DNA of 10,288 nt from DAOUFU01 sp034429275. GTDB lineage: Bacteria; Chloroflexota; Anaerolineae; Aggregatilineales; Aggregatilineaceae. Below are positions 1-6,577 of this stretch, one piece after another. Within the stretch, counting starts at the first letter, position 1; each line of letters opens with the position of its first letter. The DNA lies in NCBI GenBank assembly GCA_034429275.1, contig DAOUFU010000334.1:1-10288 (forward strand), given 5' to 3'. A model generated the notes under the pieces. The model was not told the origin of the DNA. It saw only the letters and a list, made by a program, of their open reading frames with translations, and ran no database searches. The position numbers and the translations under genes were made by a program.

Positions 1-50
1 CGTGGGATGCCAGGGCGTATTCCATTCGTCGGGTTTTGGAGAGCACTTAG
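1..50 (+). CDS. 3' end of a probable glycosyltransferase gene (partial)
   Basis: Reading from base 3, an open frame gives WDARAYSIRRVLEST and stops at TAG 48-50. A tryptophan followed by a short amphipathic helix of this kind is the usual C-terminal ending of GT4-type glycosyltransferases; the next gene also ends with a similar SWNEIAGRVAALY helix. The stop lies 3 bases before the next start codon, and the Shine-Dalgarno sequence of that gene lies inside this frame, which fits a tightly packed operon. Only 16 codons are visible, so the family assignment is inference from position and ending style. Confidence 0.45.
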   Translation, partial: WDARAYSIRRVLEST

Positions 51-53
51 TCT

Positions 54-1163
54 ATGCGCGTCGGGATGGTCACACCGGAAATTGCATCCGGTTACGGATG
101 GGCACGCTACGCGCTTGAACTCGCAGCAGGACTGCGGGCGCATGGCGTAGAAGTGGTCGCCCTGACCCAGCCCGATCCCGCACCTGTATGGGACGATGTT
201 GTGCCCGATGATCTTCGCCCGGTGCTGCCCTCACTTGTGCCGCCGCGCCGGGGATTTCTGCTGCGCTGCCTGCTGGCTGTGCCGCGCGTGCGCCGTGCCC
301 TGCGCGATTGTGAGGTGGTGCACATCGTGGCCGAACCGTATGCGCCGCTGGCTGCATGGGCGGCAGGCTCGCGTCCTCTCGTGGTCACGGCGCATGGGAC
401 GTATGTGCCGCAGACCCTGCGCCGCCCGTGGGTGGGCGGCCTGTATCGCCGGGCATACCGGCAGGCGAGGCTGATCGCCGTGAGCGAGTACACGGCGGAG
501 CAGGTGCGGCTGGCGCTGCCCGGCTGCGAGCCGGTTGTCATCCATAACGGAGTCAATGTGGCGTGGTTTCAACAGCCCGCGCCTGTGCCGGACAAGCGCG
601 GCCCGACCATTCTGGCAACGGGTGGCGTCAAAGCGCGCAAGGGGACTCACCTGCTGGTAGAGGCGCTGGCCGTCGTGCGTGAGATTGTTCCAGACGCACA
701 GTTGGTAGTCACGGGAAGCATGGAGGATGCACAGTACCTTGATCGGCTGCGTGAGCGAATCGCCGCACTCGGTTTGCAGGACGCGGTGCATTTGACGGGG
801 CGTGTCGGTGATGATGAGCTGCGCGGGTGGTACCAGCATGCAGATGTGTTTGCGCTCCCTGCTTTGAACGTGGGCGACCGGTTCGAAGGGTTCGGGCTGG
901 TATTCCTTGAGGCGAGCGCGTGCGGGCTGCCCGTCATCGGCACCAGCGGCAGTGGTGCGGCAGAGGCCGTCATCAACGGTGAGACCGGTCTGTTGGTGCG
1001 GCAGGATGACCCCGCGTCGCTGGCAGGTGCACTGGTGCGCTTGCTGACTGACCCGGAACTTTGCGCGCGTTTGGGAAGTGCGGGATATGCCTATGCTCAG
1101 ACTCAGAGCTGGAACGAGATTGCAGGTCGTGTGGCGGCGCTTTATGCCGAGACTCTGGCCTGA
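54..1163 (+). CDS. GT4-family glycosyltransferase (GT-B fold)
   Basis: Transfers a sugar from an activated nucleotide donor to a glycan or lipid-linked acceptor at the cytoplasmic side of the membrane; donor and acceptor cannot be read from the sequence. The 369-residue protein has the two-domain GT-B layout. The N-terminal acceptor domain (about 1-165) opens with a beta strand, then the YGWARYALELAAGLRAHG turn-helix, and carries TAHGT (112-116) and HNGVN (164-168). The C-terminal donor domain (about 183-369) begins ILATGGVKARKG, with the donor-phosphate-binding basic residues at 194-196. It has the full E-x7-E retaining motif, E278 in EGFG and E286 in LEAS, followed by GLPVIGTSGSGAAEAV and NGETGLLV. 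Length is normal for the family. ATG 54 is preceded by GGAGAG at 38-43, a good ribosome binding site. No signal peptide is seen. It is first of a glycan gene run. Family confident, specificity unknown. Confidence 0.93.
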   Translation: MRVGMVTPEIASGYGWARYALELAAGLRAHGVEVVALTQPDPAPVWDDVVPDDLRPVLPSLVPPRRGFLLRCLLAVPRVRRALRDCEVVHIVAEPYAPLAAWAAGSRPLVVTAHGTYVPQTLRRPWVGGLYRRAYRQARLIAVSEYTAEQVRLALPGCEPVVIHNGVNVAWFQQPAPVPDKRGPTILATGGVKARKGTHLLVEALAVVREIVPDAQLVVTGSMEDAQYLDRLRERIAALGLQDAVHLTGRVGDDELRGWYQHADVFALPALNVGDRFEGFGLVFLEASACGLPVIGTSGSGAAEAVINGETGLLVRQDDPASLAGALVRLLTDPELCARLGSAGYAYAQTQSWNEIAGRVAALYAETLA

Positions 1164-1188
1164 TATACGCAGCAGAATATGGTATGCT
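1160..1188 (+). promoter_or_regulatory. Possible internal promoter upstream of the second glycosyltransferase
   Basis: The gap between the first two glycosyltransferases contains TATGCT (1183-1188) preceded by an extended -10 TG, with CTGATA (1160-1165) 17 bases upstream as a weak -35 (4 of 6 matches for each hexamer to the sigma-70 consensus). It would start transcription close to 1195, ahead of the ATG at 1229. The match is modest and such hits occur by chance; the genes may simply be cotranscribed. Confidence 0.22.
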
Positions 1189-1228
1189 TGGCGGTGAGGC
1201 GTTTCTGTTGAACGAGGCGATCACGGCC

Positions 1229-2488
1229 ATGCATGTTGTTATCTTGTGCGATCATCTGCCCCCTGACAGCCCTGGCGGCGCGGGATTCATTGCGTGGCAG
1301 CTTGGTCAGGGCTTGATCGAAGCAGGTCACCGCATCACCTTTGTCACCAGTACACCCGGCCCATCACGAGTTGAGACTCGCCAGGGGATCCAGGTTCACC
1401 TGCTGCATTCGCGCTATGCTGAGCGATGGATGGCCTGGTTTGGCTTGCTTAACCCGCAGACCGTCGTGCCTCTTAATATCTTGCTGCGCAAACTGCGCCC
1501 GGATGTGGCCCATGCACACACGGTTCATGTTCACCTGGGGTATCATAGCCTGGTGATCGCACGATATGCCGGGGCGGCGACAGTCTTCACGGCGCACGAT
1601 GTGATGCCCTTCGCTTATACCAAGCTCACGCACTTTATCGATCCGGCGCGGCCCGAACAAACCGATGGCTGGGATTACCGCGTGCCTTTTGGTTACAACC
1701 TTCGCCAGATGCGGCTGCGATGGAACCCGGCGCGCAACCTGTCGATCCGTCACACGATGCGTTATTACGTCGATGCGCGGGTGGCGGTGAGCCATGCGCT
1801 GAAGGATGCGCTCGAAGCTAACCACCTTTCGCCGTTCCAGGTAGTTCACAACGGCCTGGACCTGAGCCAGTTCGATGTGCCCGAAGCAACTGTAGATGTG
1901 CTGCGCCAGCGCTGGCAGCTCTATGATCGGCGGGTGATTCTGTTCGGTGGGCGGCTCTCGTATGAGAAGGGGGCCACACAACTGCTTCGGGCCTTGCACC
2001 GCGTGCGCGAGCGCGTGGCCAATGTGACACTGTTGGTCCTGGCGCGATCGATGACTGCCATTGAGCGCGCACTGGCTGAATACCCCGACTTGGAGCCGAA
2101 TATTGTTCTGGGGGGATGGCTGGAAGGGGCGGAAGTCGCCAGCGCGTATCGCCTGGCTGATGTGGTAGCTGTGCCGTCGATCTGCTTTGATTCGTTCCCA
2201 ACCATGGCGTTGGAAGGAATGGCGGCAGGCGCGGTCCCGGTAGTGACGTGTTTCGGCGGTGCGCGCGAGGCCGTGATTGATGGCGAGACGGGCTATGTGG
2301 TCAACCCCTATGACCTGGATGCACTGAGCGACCGCCTGATTCGCCTGCTGAGCGACGAATCGCTGCGCAGGCGGATGGCTGAGGCCGGTCGCCGCCGTAT
2401 GGAACATCATTTTACGCTCAAGCACCACGTCGAAGCCACGTTGAACGTTTATCAGCAGGCAAGGGAGCACCGCCACCACGATCGCTGA
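1229..2488 (+). CDS. GT4-family glycosyltransferase, Asp variant of the E-x7-E motif
   Basis: A second retaining GT-B glycosyltransferase of 419 residues, probably cytoplasmic or membrane-associated and acting on the same glycan as its neighbours. The start at ATG 1229 is chosen because MHVVILCDHLPPDSPGGAGF is the classic first strand and glycine-rich loop, with GAGG at 1214-1217 ahead of it. The frame is open back to 1061, but that stretch overlaps the previous gene and does not look like glycosyltransferase. The acceptor domain carries TAHDVMPF (121-128) and a VVHNGLDLSQF linker (205-215). The donor domain has GGRLSYEKG (240-248), DVVAVPSICFDSFPTMALEG and DGETGYVV (351-358). In the E-x7-E position the first acid is Asp (D321) and the second Glu (E329), a variant found in part of the family. 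The C-terminal tail is basic and His-rich (AREHRHHDR). Substrate unknown. Confidence 0.92.
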   Translation: MHVVILCDHLPPDSPGGAGFIAWQLGQGLIEAGHRITFVTSTPGPSRVETRQGIQVHLLHSRYAERWMAWFGLLNPQTVVPLNILLRKLRPDVAHAHTVHVHLGYHSLVIARYAGAATVFTAHDVMPFAYTKLTHFIDPARPEQTDGWDYRVPFGYNLRQMRLRWNPARNLSIRHTMRYYVDARVAVSHALKDALEANHLSPFQVVHNGLDLSQFDVPEATVDVLRQRWQLYDRRVILFGGRLSYEKGATQLLRALHRVRERVANVTLLVLARSMTAIERALAEYPDLEPNIVLGGWLEGAEVASAYRLADVVAVPSICFDSFPTMALEGMAAGAVPVVTCFGGAREAVIDGETGYVVNPYDLDALSDRLIRLLSDESLRRRMAEAGRRRMEHHFTLKHHVEATLNVYQQAREHRHHDR

Positions 2489-2505
2489 TTGCCGGGTGCT
2501 CCCTT
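2461..2505. repeat. 11-bp perfect inverted repeat over the stop codon of the second glycosyltransferase
   Basis: AAGGGAGCACC at 2461-2471 is the exact reverse complement of GGTGCTCCCTT at 2495-2505, leaving a 23-base loop that contains the TGA stop (2486-2488). As RNA this gives a GC-rich stem between two glycosyltransferase genes. No T-run follows on either strand, so it is not a standard intrinsic terminator. It could be a pause site, an mRNA-end stabiliser or a factor-dependent terminator. Confidence 0.5.
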
Positions 2506-2546
2506 CGCCGTGATTTACCTGAGCTTTCCCTGGATGGATGCAGTAT

Positions 2547-3734
2547 ATGAAACTGCTTGTGATCGTCTCATCACTTGACCTGACTCAGCCGTTTAGCGCG
2601 ACTCCTGCCTGGTGGCAGTTGTTCAAGGCGCTGTACGAGATCGGCGTGGACCTGGTGGTTGCCCCCTATCAAGGACCGGCAATCGAGTCTCCCTGGTGGC
2701 GTGTGGCTGCCAACCCCGCCCGGCGCGAGGGGGATATGTTCCAGGCACTACGAAACATGTGGCGGCGCGTCGGCGGGGGACGGCCCCCCGCGGAAGGCGA
2801 TGAGCGATTGGGCGGCGAGCGTGTCTCCGATCGGCTAGTGCGGCGAATCGCGCAGAATGTGATCGCCCCACGCTGGCGGAAACACGTAGACCGCATCCTG
2901 AGCCACCAGCCGGATATTGATGCCGTGCTGGTGATCACCGTGCCGCTCAACCACATCACAGGGCTGGCGCGCCATGTCATTGAACGCCATCACAAGCCGG
3001 TTTTTTTCTACGATGGTGATGTGCCGGCCAGCCTGCCCAACTTTCAGGGATTTGAGACCGGGTTTCGGATTTACCAGGGCGCGGATCCATCGGAATATAC
3101 GGCGTTTTTCAGCAATAGCCAGGGCGGAGCGCAGGGTTTGCGCGATCTGGGCGCGCGTGAGGTCCATACGCTGTTCTACGGCGCTGATCCCGACCTGTTC
3201 TCACCGCTGGACTTGCCACAGGACATTGACGCGTTTTTTTATGGACATGGGCGCGAGTATCGCGGCGAGTGGATTGATATGCTGCTGCGCGATGCCAGCC
3301 GTGCACTGCCGGAGCGCCGCTTTGCCGTGCGGGGGACCAAACTGGGCGATCTAGGCCGGGCAGAGATGCTGCCTTATCTGTCGTTGAGCAAGCTGCGCGA
3401 ATATGCCTGCCGGAGCAAGCTCAACCTGGTGATCACGCGCAAGGCGCACGCCTCGGTATTTGCATCGTCCTCGTCACGGCCTTTTGAACTGGCTGCGATG
3501 GGAGCCTGCATGGTGTGCAGTCCCTATGCGGGCATTGAGACGTGGTTCGAGCCGGAAAAAGAACTGATCGTGGTGAACAGCGCAGAAGAAGCCGTTGAGC
3601 GCTATACTTGGCTGCTAGATCATGATGACGCGCGGCACCGCATTGGGCAGGCAGCTCGCGCCCGCCTGCTGAAGGAACATACCTTCCGACACCGCGCTCG
3701 CCAGCTGGTGAGTGTGATTAAGGGCTACTGCTGA
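2547..3734 (+). CDS. CgeB-like glycosyltransferase (Glyco_trans_1_2 type)
   Basis: Probably a GT-B glycosyltransferase of the CgeB-related type, related to GT4 but lacking the usual E-x7-E spacing. The protein is 395 residues from ATG 2547. An ATG three codons earlier (2538) is less likely because GGATGG at 2532-2537 directly abuts it but sits 9 bases from ATG 2547. The N-terminal half begins MKLLVIVSSLDLTQPFSATP and includes a hydrophobic strand and loop, PVFFYDGDVPASLP (151-164). FSNSQGGAQGLRDLG (188-202) and LFYGADPDLFSP (209-220) mark the inter-domain link. DAFFYGHGREYRGEWI (228-243) opens the second domain. SRPFELAAMGACMV (310-323), with R311 and E314, is the donor-site helix typical of CgeB proteins. 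The end LLKEHTFRHRARQL is the usual C-terminal helix. No signal peptide. It is flanked by glycosyltransferase and acyltransferase genes, which supports a shared glycan role. Confidence 0.82.
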   Translation: MKLLVIVSSLDLTQPFSATPAWWQLFKALYEIGVDLVVAPYQGPAIESPWWRVAANPARREGDMFQALRNMWRRVGGGRPPAEGDERLGGERVSDRLVRRIAQNVIAPRWRKHVDRILSHQPDIDAVLVITVPLNHITGLARHVIERHHKPVFFYDGDVPASLPNFQGFETGFRIYQGADPSEYTAFFSNSQGGAQGLRDLGAREVHTLFYGADPDLFSPLDLPQDIDAFFYGHGREYRGEWIDMLLRDASRALPERRFAVRGTKLGDLGRAEMLPYLSLSKLREYACRSKLNLVITRKAHASVFASSSSRPFELAAMGACMVCSPYAGIETWFEPEKELIVVNSAEEAVERYTWLLDHDDARHRIGQAARARLLKEHTFRHRARQLVSVIKGYC

Positions 3735-3772
3735 GCGATGATTTTGGGTTGGCAATGAGGGACGAGTCTGGG

Positions 3773-4462
3773 ATGGGACTGCCAGAGCATGAAGTTGCAC
3801 CTCCGGCGCGCCTGTTCTCGTGGGAAGCGGCGCGAATGGCGCTGGACACGCCCTGGAGAGTCCGGCTGGAACTGCGGCGCATGTTAAGCTGGCCGATGGC
3901 GCGCCTCGTGTTTGCACTGGCGGGCATTCGTTGGGGGCGCAGGTGGCGGATGTATGGCGTTCCGATTGTACAAAAGCACCGGCGCAGCGTGATTCAGATC
4001 GGTGATGGGCTGGAACTGCGCTCGATTCCTCACAGCAATGCCCTGGGACCCTTCCACCCGGTGATCCTGACGACTCGGCGGCCCGGCGCGCGGTTGATCA
4101 TTGGTCGGGGGTTTGGCATGACGGGCGGCACCATCTGCGCGGATGAATCGATCACCATCGGCGATGATGTGTGGGTAGGGGTCAATACGACGATCACGGA
4201 TACCGATTTTCACCCCCTGCTGCTGGATGAGCGGCTGGCGCGACCTCTGGCCGGGGCGACAGCGCCGGTGGTGATTGAGAATGGCGTATTCATCGGGATG
4301 CAGTCATTGATCCTCAAAGGGGTGACGATTGGTGCGGAAAGCGTGATCGGGGCGGGAAGTGTGGTCACCCGCGATATTCCCGCCGGAGTGATCGCGGCGG
4401 GCAACCCGGCACGGGTGATCCGCGCTCTTAAACCGGGCGACAGATCACCGGGAAAAGTTTAG
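3773..4462 (+). CDS. Left-handed beta-helix (hexapeptide) O-acyltransferase
   Basis: Likely transfers an acetyl or other acyl group from acyl-CoA to a sugar hydroxyl, as WbbJ/maltose-acetyltransferase relatives do. From ATG 3773 the protein is 229 residues. This start has GAGGGA at 3757-3762 with a 10-base gap; ATG 3755 and TTG 3749 are in-frame alternatives with poorer sites. Residues 1-65 form a basic helical N-terminus (SWPMARLVFALAGIRWGRRW) that may bind the membrane surface. Hexapeptide repeats start near 74 (IQIGDGLELR), continue through ITIGDDVWVG (127-136) and resume at VFIGMQSLILKGVTIGAESVIGAG. The loop DTDFHPL holds His147, at the usual place of the catalytic histidine. The ending IPAGVIAAGNPARVIR is the family signature. 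It lies 38 bases after the CgeB-like gene, so it probably decorates the same glycan. Acyl group and acceptor are unknown. Confidence 0.9.
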   Translation: MGLPEHEVAPPARLFSWEAARMALDTPWRVRLELRRMLSWPMARLVFALAGIRWGRRWRMYGVPIVQKHRRSVIQIGDGLELRSIPHSNALGPFHPVILTTRRPGARLIIGRGFGMTGGTICADESITIGDDVWVGVNTTITDTDFHPLLLDERLARPLAGATAPVVIENGVFIGMQSLILKGVTIGAESVIGAGSVVTRDIPAGVIAAGNPARVIRALKPGDRSPGKV

Positions 4463-4510
4463 GGCGTATTTCCACTTTAGGATGAATGTTGAGAACGGGC
4501 GACATCTGCC

Positions 4511-6397
4511 ATGATCATGCTGGCTTATCTTCTGCTGCTGGGCATTGTGTTAGGAATTGGTTTGCTGCTGGCCTCGATCCTGCCCTCGCGCGGGGCGCGG
4601 ATTGGGCTGGGCGGCGCATTGGGGCTGGCGCTGGTGGTGGACAGCACCTGGATCGCTGCGCCGCTGATCGGCTGGTCGGCACGGCTGGGCGACCTGGTGT
4701 GGGTGGGTGTAGTGTTGTTCGCAGCGCTGGCGGGGTGGAGCGCGGCACTCTCGGCGGAAGGGCGGCCTGATGCGCCAACGTGGAAGTGGTTGAGCTGGCG
4801 CGATCTGCTGTTCCTGGGCATGGTGATCGCACTGGTGGGGGCAGTGCTGCTGGTGCTGCCTGTGCCGCTGGACACCGATGCACAGGGATTCGGCTACCTG
4901 GCGCTGACCCTGCGCGACGGCGGCGACTATATGACACTGGCTCCCTGGCACCCAGAGATCGAATATCTGTATTCGCCAGCGTTTCCGGGCCTGGTGGCGC
5001 ATCTCAGCGCGCGATTTGATCTGGGCATCCATCAGATTCAGCTTATTCTGGGCGGCCTTTCCGTTGTGCTGTTTGTATGGCTTGCCTATGATCTCGGCTG
5101 TGAGGTGGACGATCGGCGTGGAGGACGCGCCTATATGCTGGCGGCAGTCCTCAGTGTAGGCGCGATCACGGCCTTCATGGATTCGCATTTCACGGCGATG
5201 CTGGCGTTGGTTTTTGGGTTGGCCTTCCTGGTGTTTGTGATTCGTTTTCTGCGCACAGGGCGGTGGTCGAATGCGCTGGCGGCGGCGATCTGCCTGGCAG
5301 CAGTACCGCTCAGCCAGCCTGACACCACCATCGCTTTCATCATTGGTTATGGACCCTGGCTGATTCTGATATGGCTGAGCAGACCGCGCCCGTCGTTTGT
5401 GGTGTGGTTAGGGCTGGCGGCGGTGATTCCACTGGTGGCGTTGGGCCTGCTCGCGCCCTGGTTGATCAGCCTGGAAGAACTGCTCGGCTCAGGCATTGAG
5501 TCTCCGTTCGTGGTGGACAGTGCGCACTGGCGGACCATGATCGGGATGCATGGTGTGCTGATCGTGCTGCTGGCGCTACCGGGCCTGATCATCGGCCTTG
5601 CGCGGCGCAGACCGATTGACCTGTGGATGATCATCTGGCTGGCGGCGATTGTCGAATTCTCGACGTTGGGCCTGATCGAAAAGGCGCTGCCCGACGTGGT
5701 GGCCCCGTTGTTGAAGTATGATTACCCGTTCAGCCTGGCCTGGCATGGGCCGATCATCCCCTACATGGTGCTGGGTGGCACGGCGTTGCTATGGTTTGCG
5801 AACCGGTGGGGAGGCGAGCGCCTGGATCGATGGATTGGGCGTTTGGTGCCGGTGCTGGTCGTGTTGGCCGTGGGCGGTGGCGCGGCAGGCGTGTGGAAGG
5901 TGGACTCGATCCTGGACGTGAGCAAAGACTACATCGATTTCTATGGGGCGTTTTCATCCCAGGCCGATGTAGAGGCGATGACGTGGCTCCGCGACTTCGC
6001 CCCCGAAGACGCGCTGGTCCTCAATCACCCCGGCCCGCACGAAGGCGACTGGGTGCCGCTTATCAGCGAGCGGAACACGGTCTATTTCCGCCCGCAGCCC
6101 TTTTTCCAGGGAACTGGCCAGGCCGAAGCCCTTCAGGAAACTCTGCGCGCGTTCTGGCGCGACCCGGCAGACCCAGAGAATTACGAACTGTTGGCGGCGG
6201 CGGGTGTGCGTTACGTGATTGTTCCGCAGATATTCGGCGCCCCTGCCAGTTTCGATTCGATGATGCGCTGGCGGCGGCCCGTGCCCGAGTCTGAATCTTA
6301 TCTGCAAACACCCGTGAGCGAGGCCCCATATCTGGCTTTGATTTTTGAACGCGATGGGGCGCAGGTCTACGAGGTGGTGGGTCTGCGCGAGCAGTGA
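4511..6397 (+). CDS. Multi-spanning membrane protein, GT-C-like, with soluble C-terminal domain
   Basis: A 628-residue integral membrane protein with about 12-14 hydrophobic segments between residues 3 and 461 (for example 3-22, 28-50, 62-80, 98-118, 173-192, 226-245, 295-318, 344-363, 369-388, 411-430, 442-461). A large loop at 119-172 carries PLDTDAQGFGYLALTLRDGG and an aromatic stretch ending YLYSPAFPGL. An acidic motif in an early non-cytoplasmic loop is typical of GT-C glycosyltransferases that use polyprenyl-phosphate sugars. Residues 480-628 form a soluble domain: DVEAMTWLRDFAPEDALVLN, a GDWVPLISERNTVYF element, and a terminal sheet VRYVIVPQ. Similar tails occur in prokaryotic GT-C-like proteins of unknown substrate. 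ATG 4511 is preceded only by a weak GGGCGA (4497-4502); ATG 4517 is possible. It lies 48 bases after the acyltransferase gene and is last in the run. Transferase activity is inferred; a polymerase or other membrane role is possible. Confidence 0.75.
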   Translation: MIMLAYLLLLGIVLGIGLLLASILPSRGARIGLGGALGLALVVDSTWIAAPLIGWSARLGDLVWVGVVLFAALAGWSAALSAEGRPDAPTWKWLSWRDLLFLGMVIALVGAVLLVLPVPLDTDAQGFGYLALTLRDGGDYMTLAPWHPEIEYLYSPAFPGLVAHLSARFDLGIHQIQLILGGLSVVLFVWLAYDLGCEVDDRRGGRAYMLAAVLSVGAITAFMDSHFTAMLALVFGLAFLVFVIRFLRTGRWSNALAAAICLAAVPLSQPDTTIAFIIGYGPWLILIWLSRPRPSFVVWLGLAAVIPLVALGLLAPWLISLEELLGSGIESPFVVDSAHWRTMIGMHGVLIVLLALPGLIIGLARRRPIDLWMIIWLAAIVEFSTLGLIEKALPDVVAPLLKYDYPFSLAWHGPIIPYMVLGGTALLWFANRWGGERLDRWIGRLVPVLVVLAVGGGAAGVWKVDSILDVSKDYIDFYGAFSSQADVEAMTWLRDFAPEDALVLNHPGPHEGDWVPLISERNTVYFRPQPFFQGTGQAEALQETLRAFWRDPADPENYELLAAAGVRYVIVPQIFGAPASFDSMMRWRRPVPESESYLQTPVSEAPYLALIFERDGAQVYEVVGLREQ

Positions 6398-6410
6398 GAG
6401 GGGCGGCAGC

Positions 6411-6458
6411 AAAAAAGCCCGATGCCCCGCCGAAAAATGAACACCGGCGGGGCAGGGC
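6411..6458 (-). terminator. Intrinsic terminator of htpG
   Basis: Read on the - strand, a GC-rich hairpin is followed by six T residues. The core stem pairs 6445-6454 (CGGCGGGGCA) with 6423-6432 (TGCCCCGCCG), ten base pairs around a 12-base loop. After a two-base bulge the stem extends through GGGC 6455-6458 and GCCC 6417-6420. The T-run is the complement of AAAAAA 6411-6416. This is a textbook Rho-independent terminator for htpG, giving a 3' UTR of about 160 bases. No T-run follows on the + strand, so it would not efficiently stop the converging glycan transcripts. Confidence 0.88.
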
Positions 6459-6475
6459 ATGATGCGCGTCGCAAA

Positions 6476-6489
6476 CAGCCAATTGGCTG
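6476..6489. repeat. 14-bp perfect palindrome in the htpG 3' region
   Basis: CAGCCAATTGGCTG is identical to its own reverse complement. It lies between the htpG stop codon and the htpG terminator, in a 180-base convergent intergenic stretch (6398-6577) that has no gene. The outer bases TCGCA 6469-6473 and TGCGA 6488-6492 can also pair. It could be a protein-binding site or a second RNA hairpin; chance is possible. Confidence 0.5.
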
Positions 6490-6577
6490 CGAGTCTCTGC
6501 TATTGTCCCCGATAACCCTGGGAATTGTCAAATGACATAAGTCCCGCTGAAGCGGCCTGATCGCTGCCGGTCCGCGA

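Noticed and set aside
1061..1228. N-terminal extension of the second glycosyltransferase with several cysteines
   Set aside because: This stretch overlaps the end of the first gene in another frame; the Cys-rich look is a by-product. The true first strand of the GT-B fold starts at ATG 1229.
1364..2479. A 371-codon open frame on the - strand opposite the second glycosyltransferase
   Set aside because: It is a shadow caused by high GC and codon bias. The translation is rich in His, Gln and Arg with no domain pattern, while the + strand frame has clear GT4 motifs.
4482..4514. Ten-codon reading frame overlapping the start of the membrane-protein gene (ATGA overlap)
   Set aside because: There is no properly spaced ribosome binding site and the peptide MNVENGRHLP shows no leader-peptide character. 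Probably chance.
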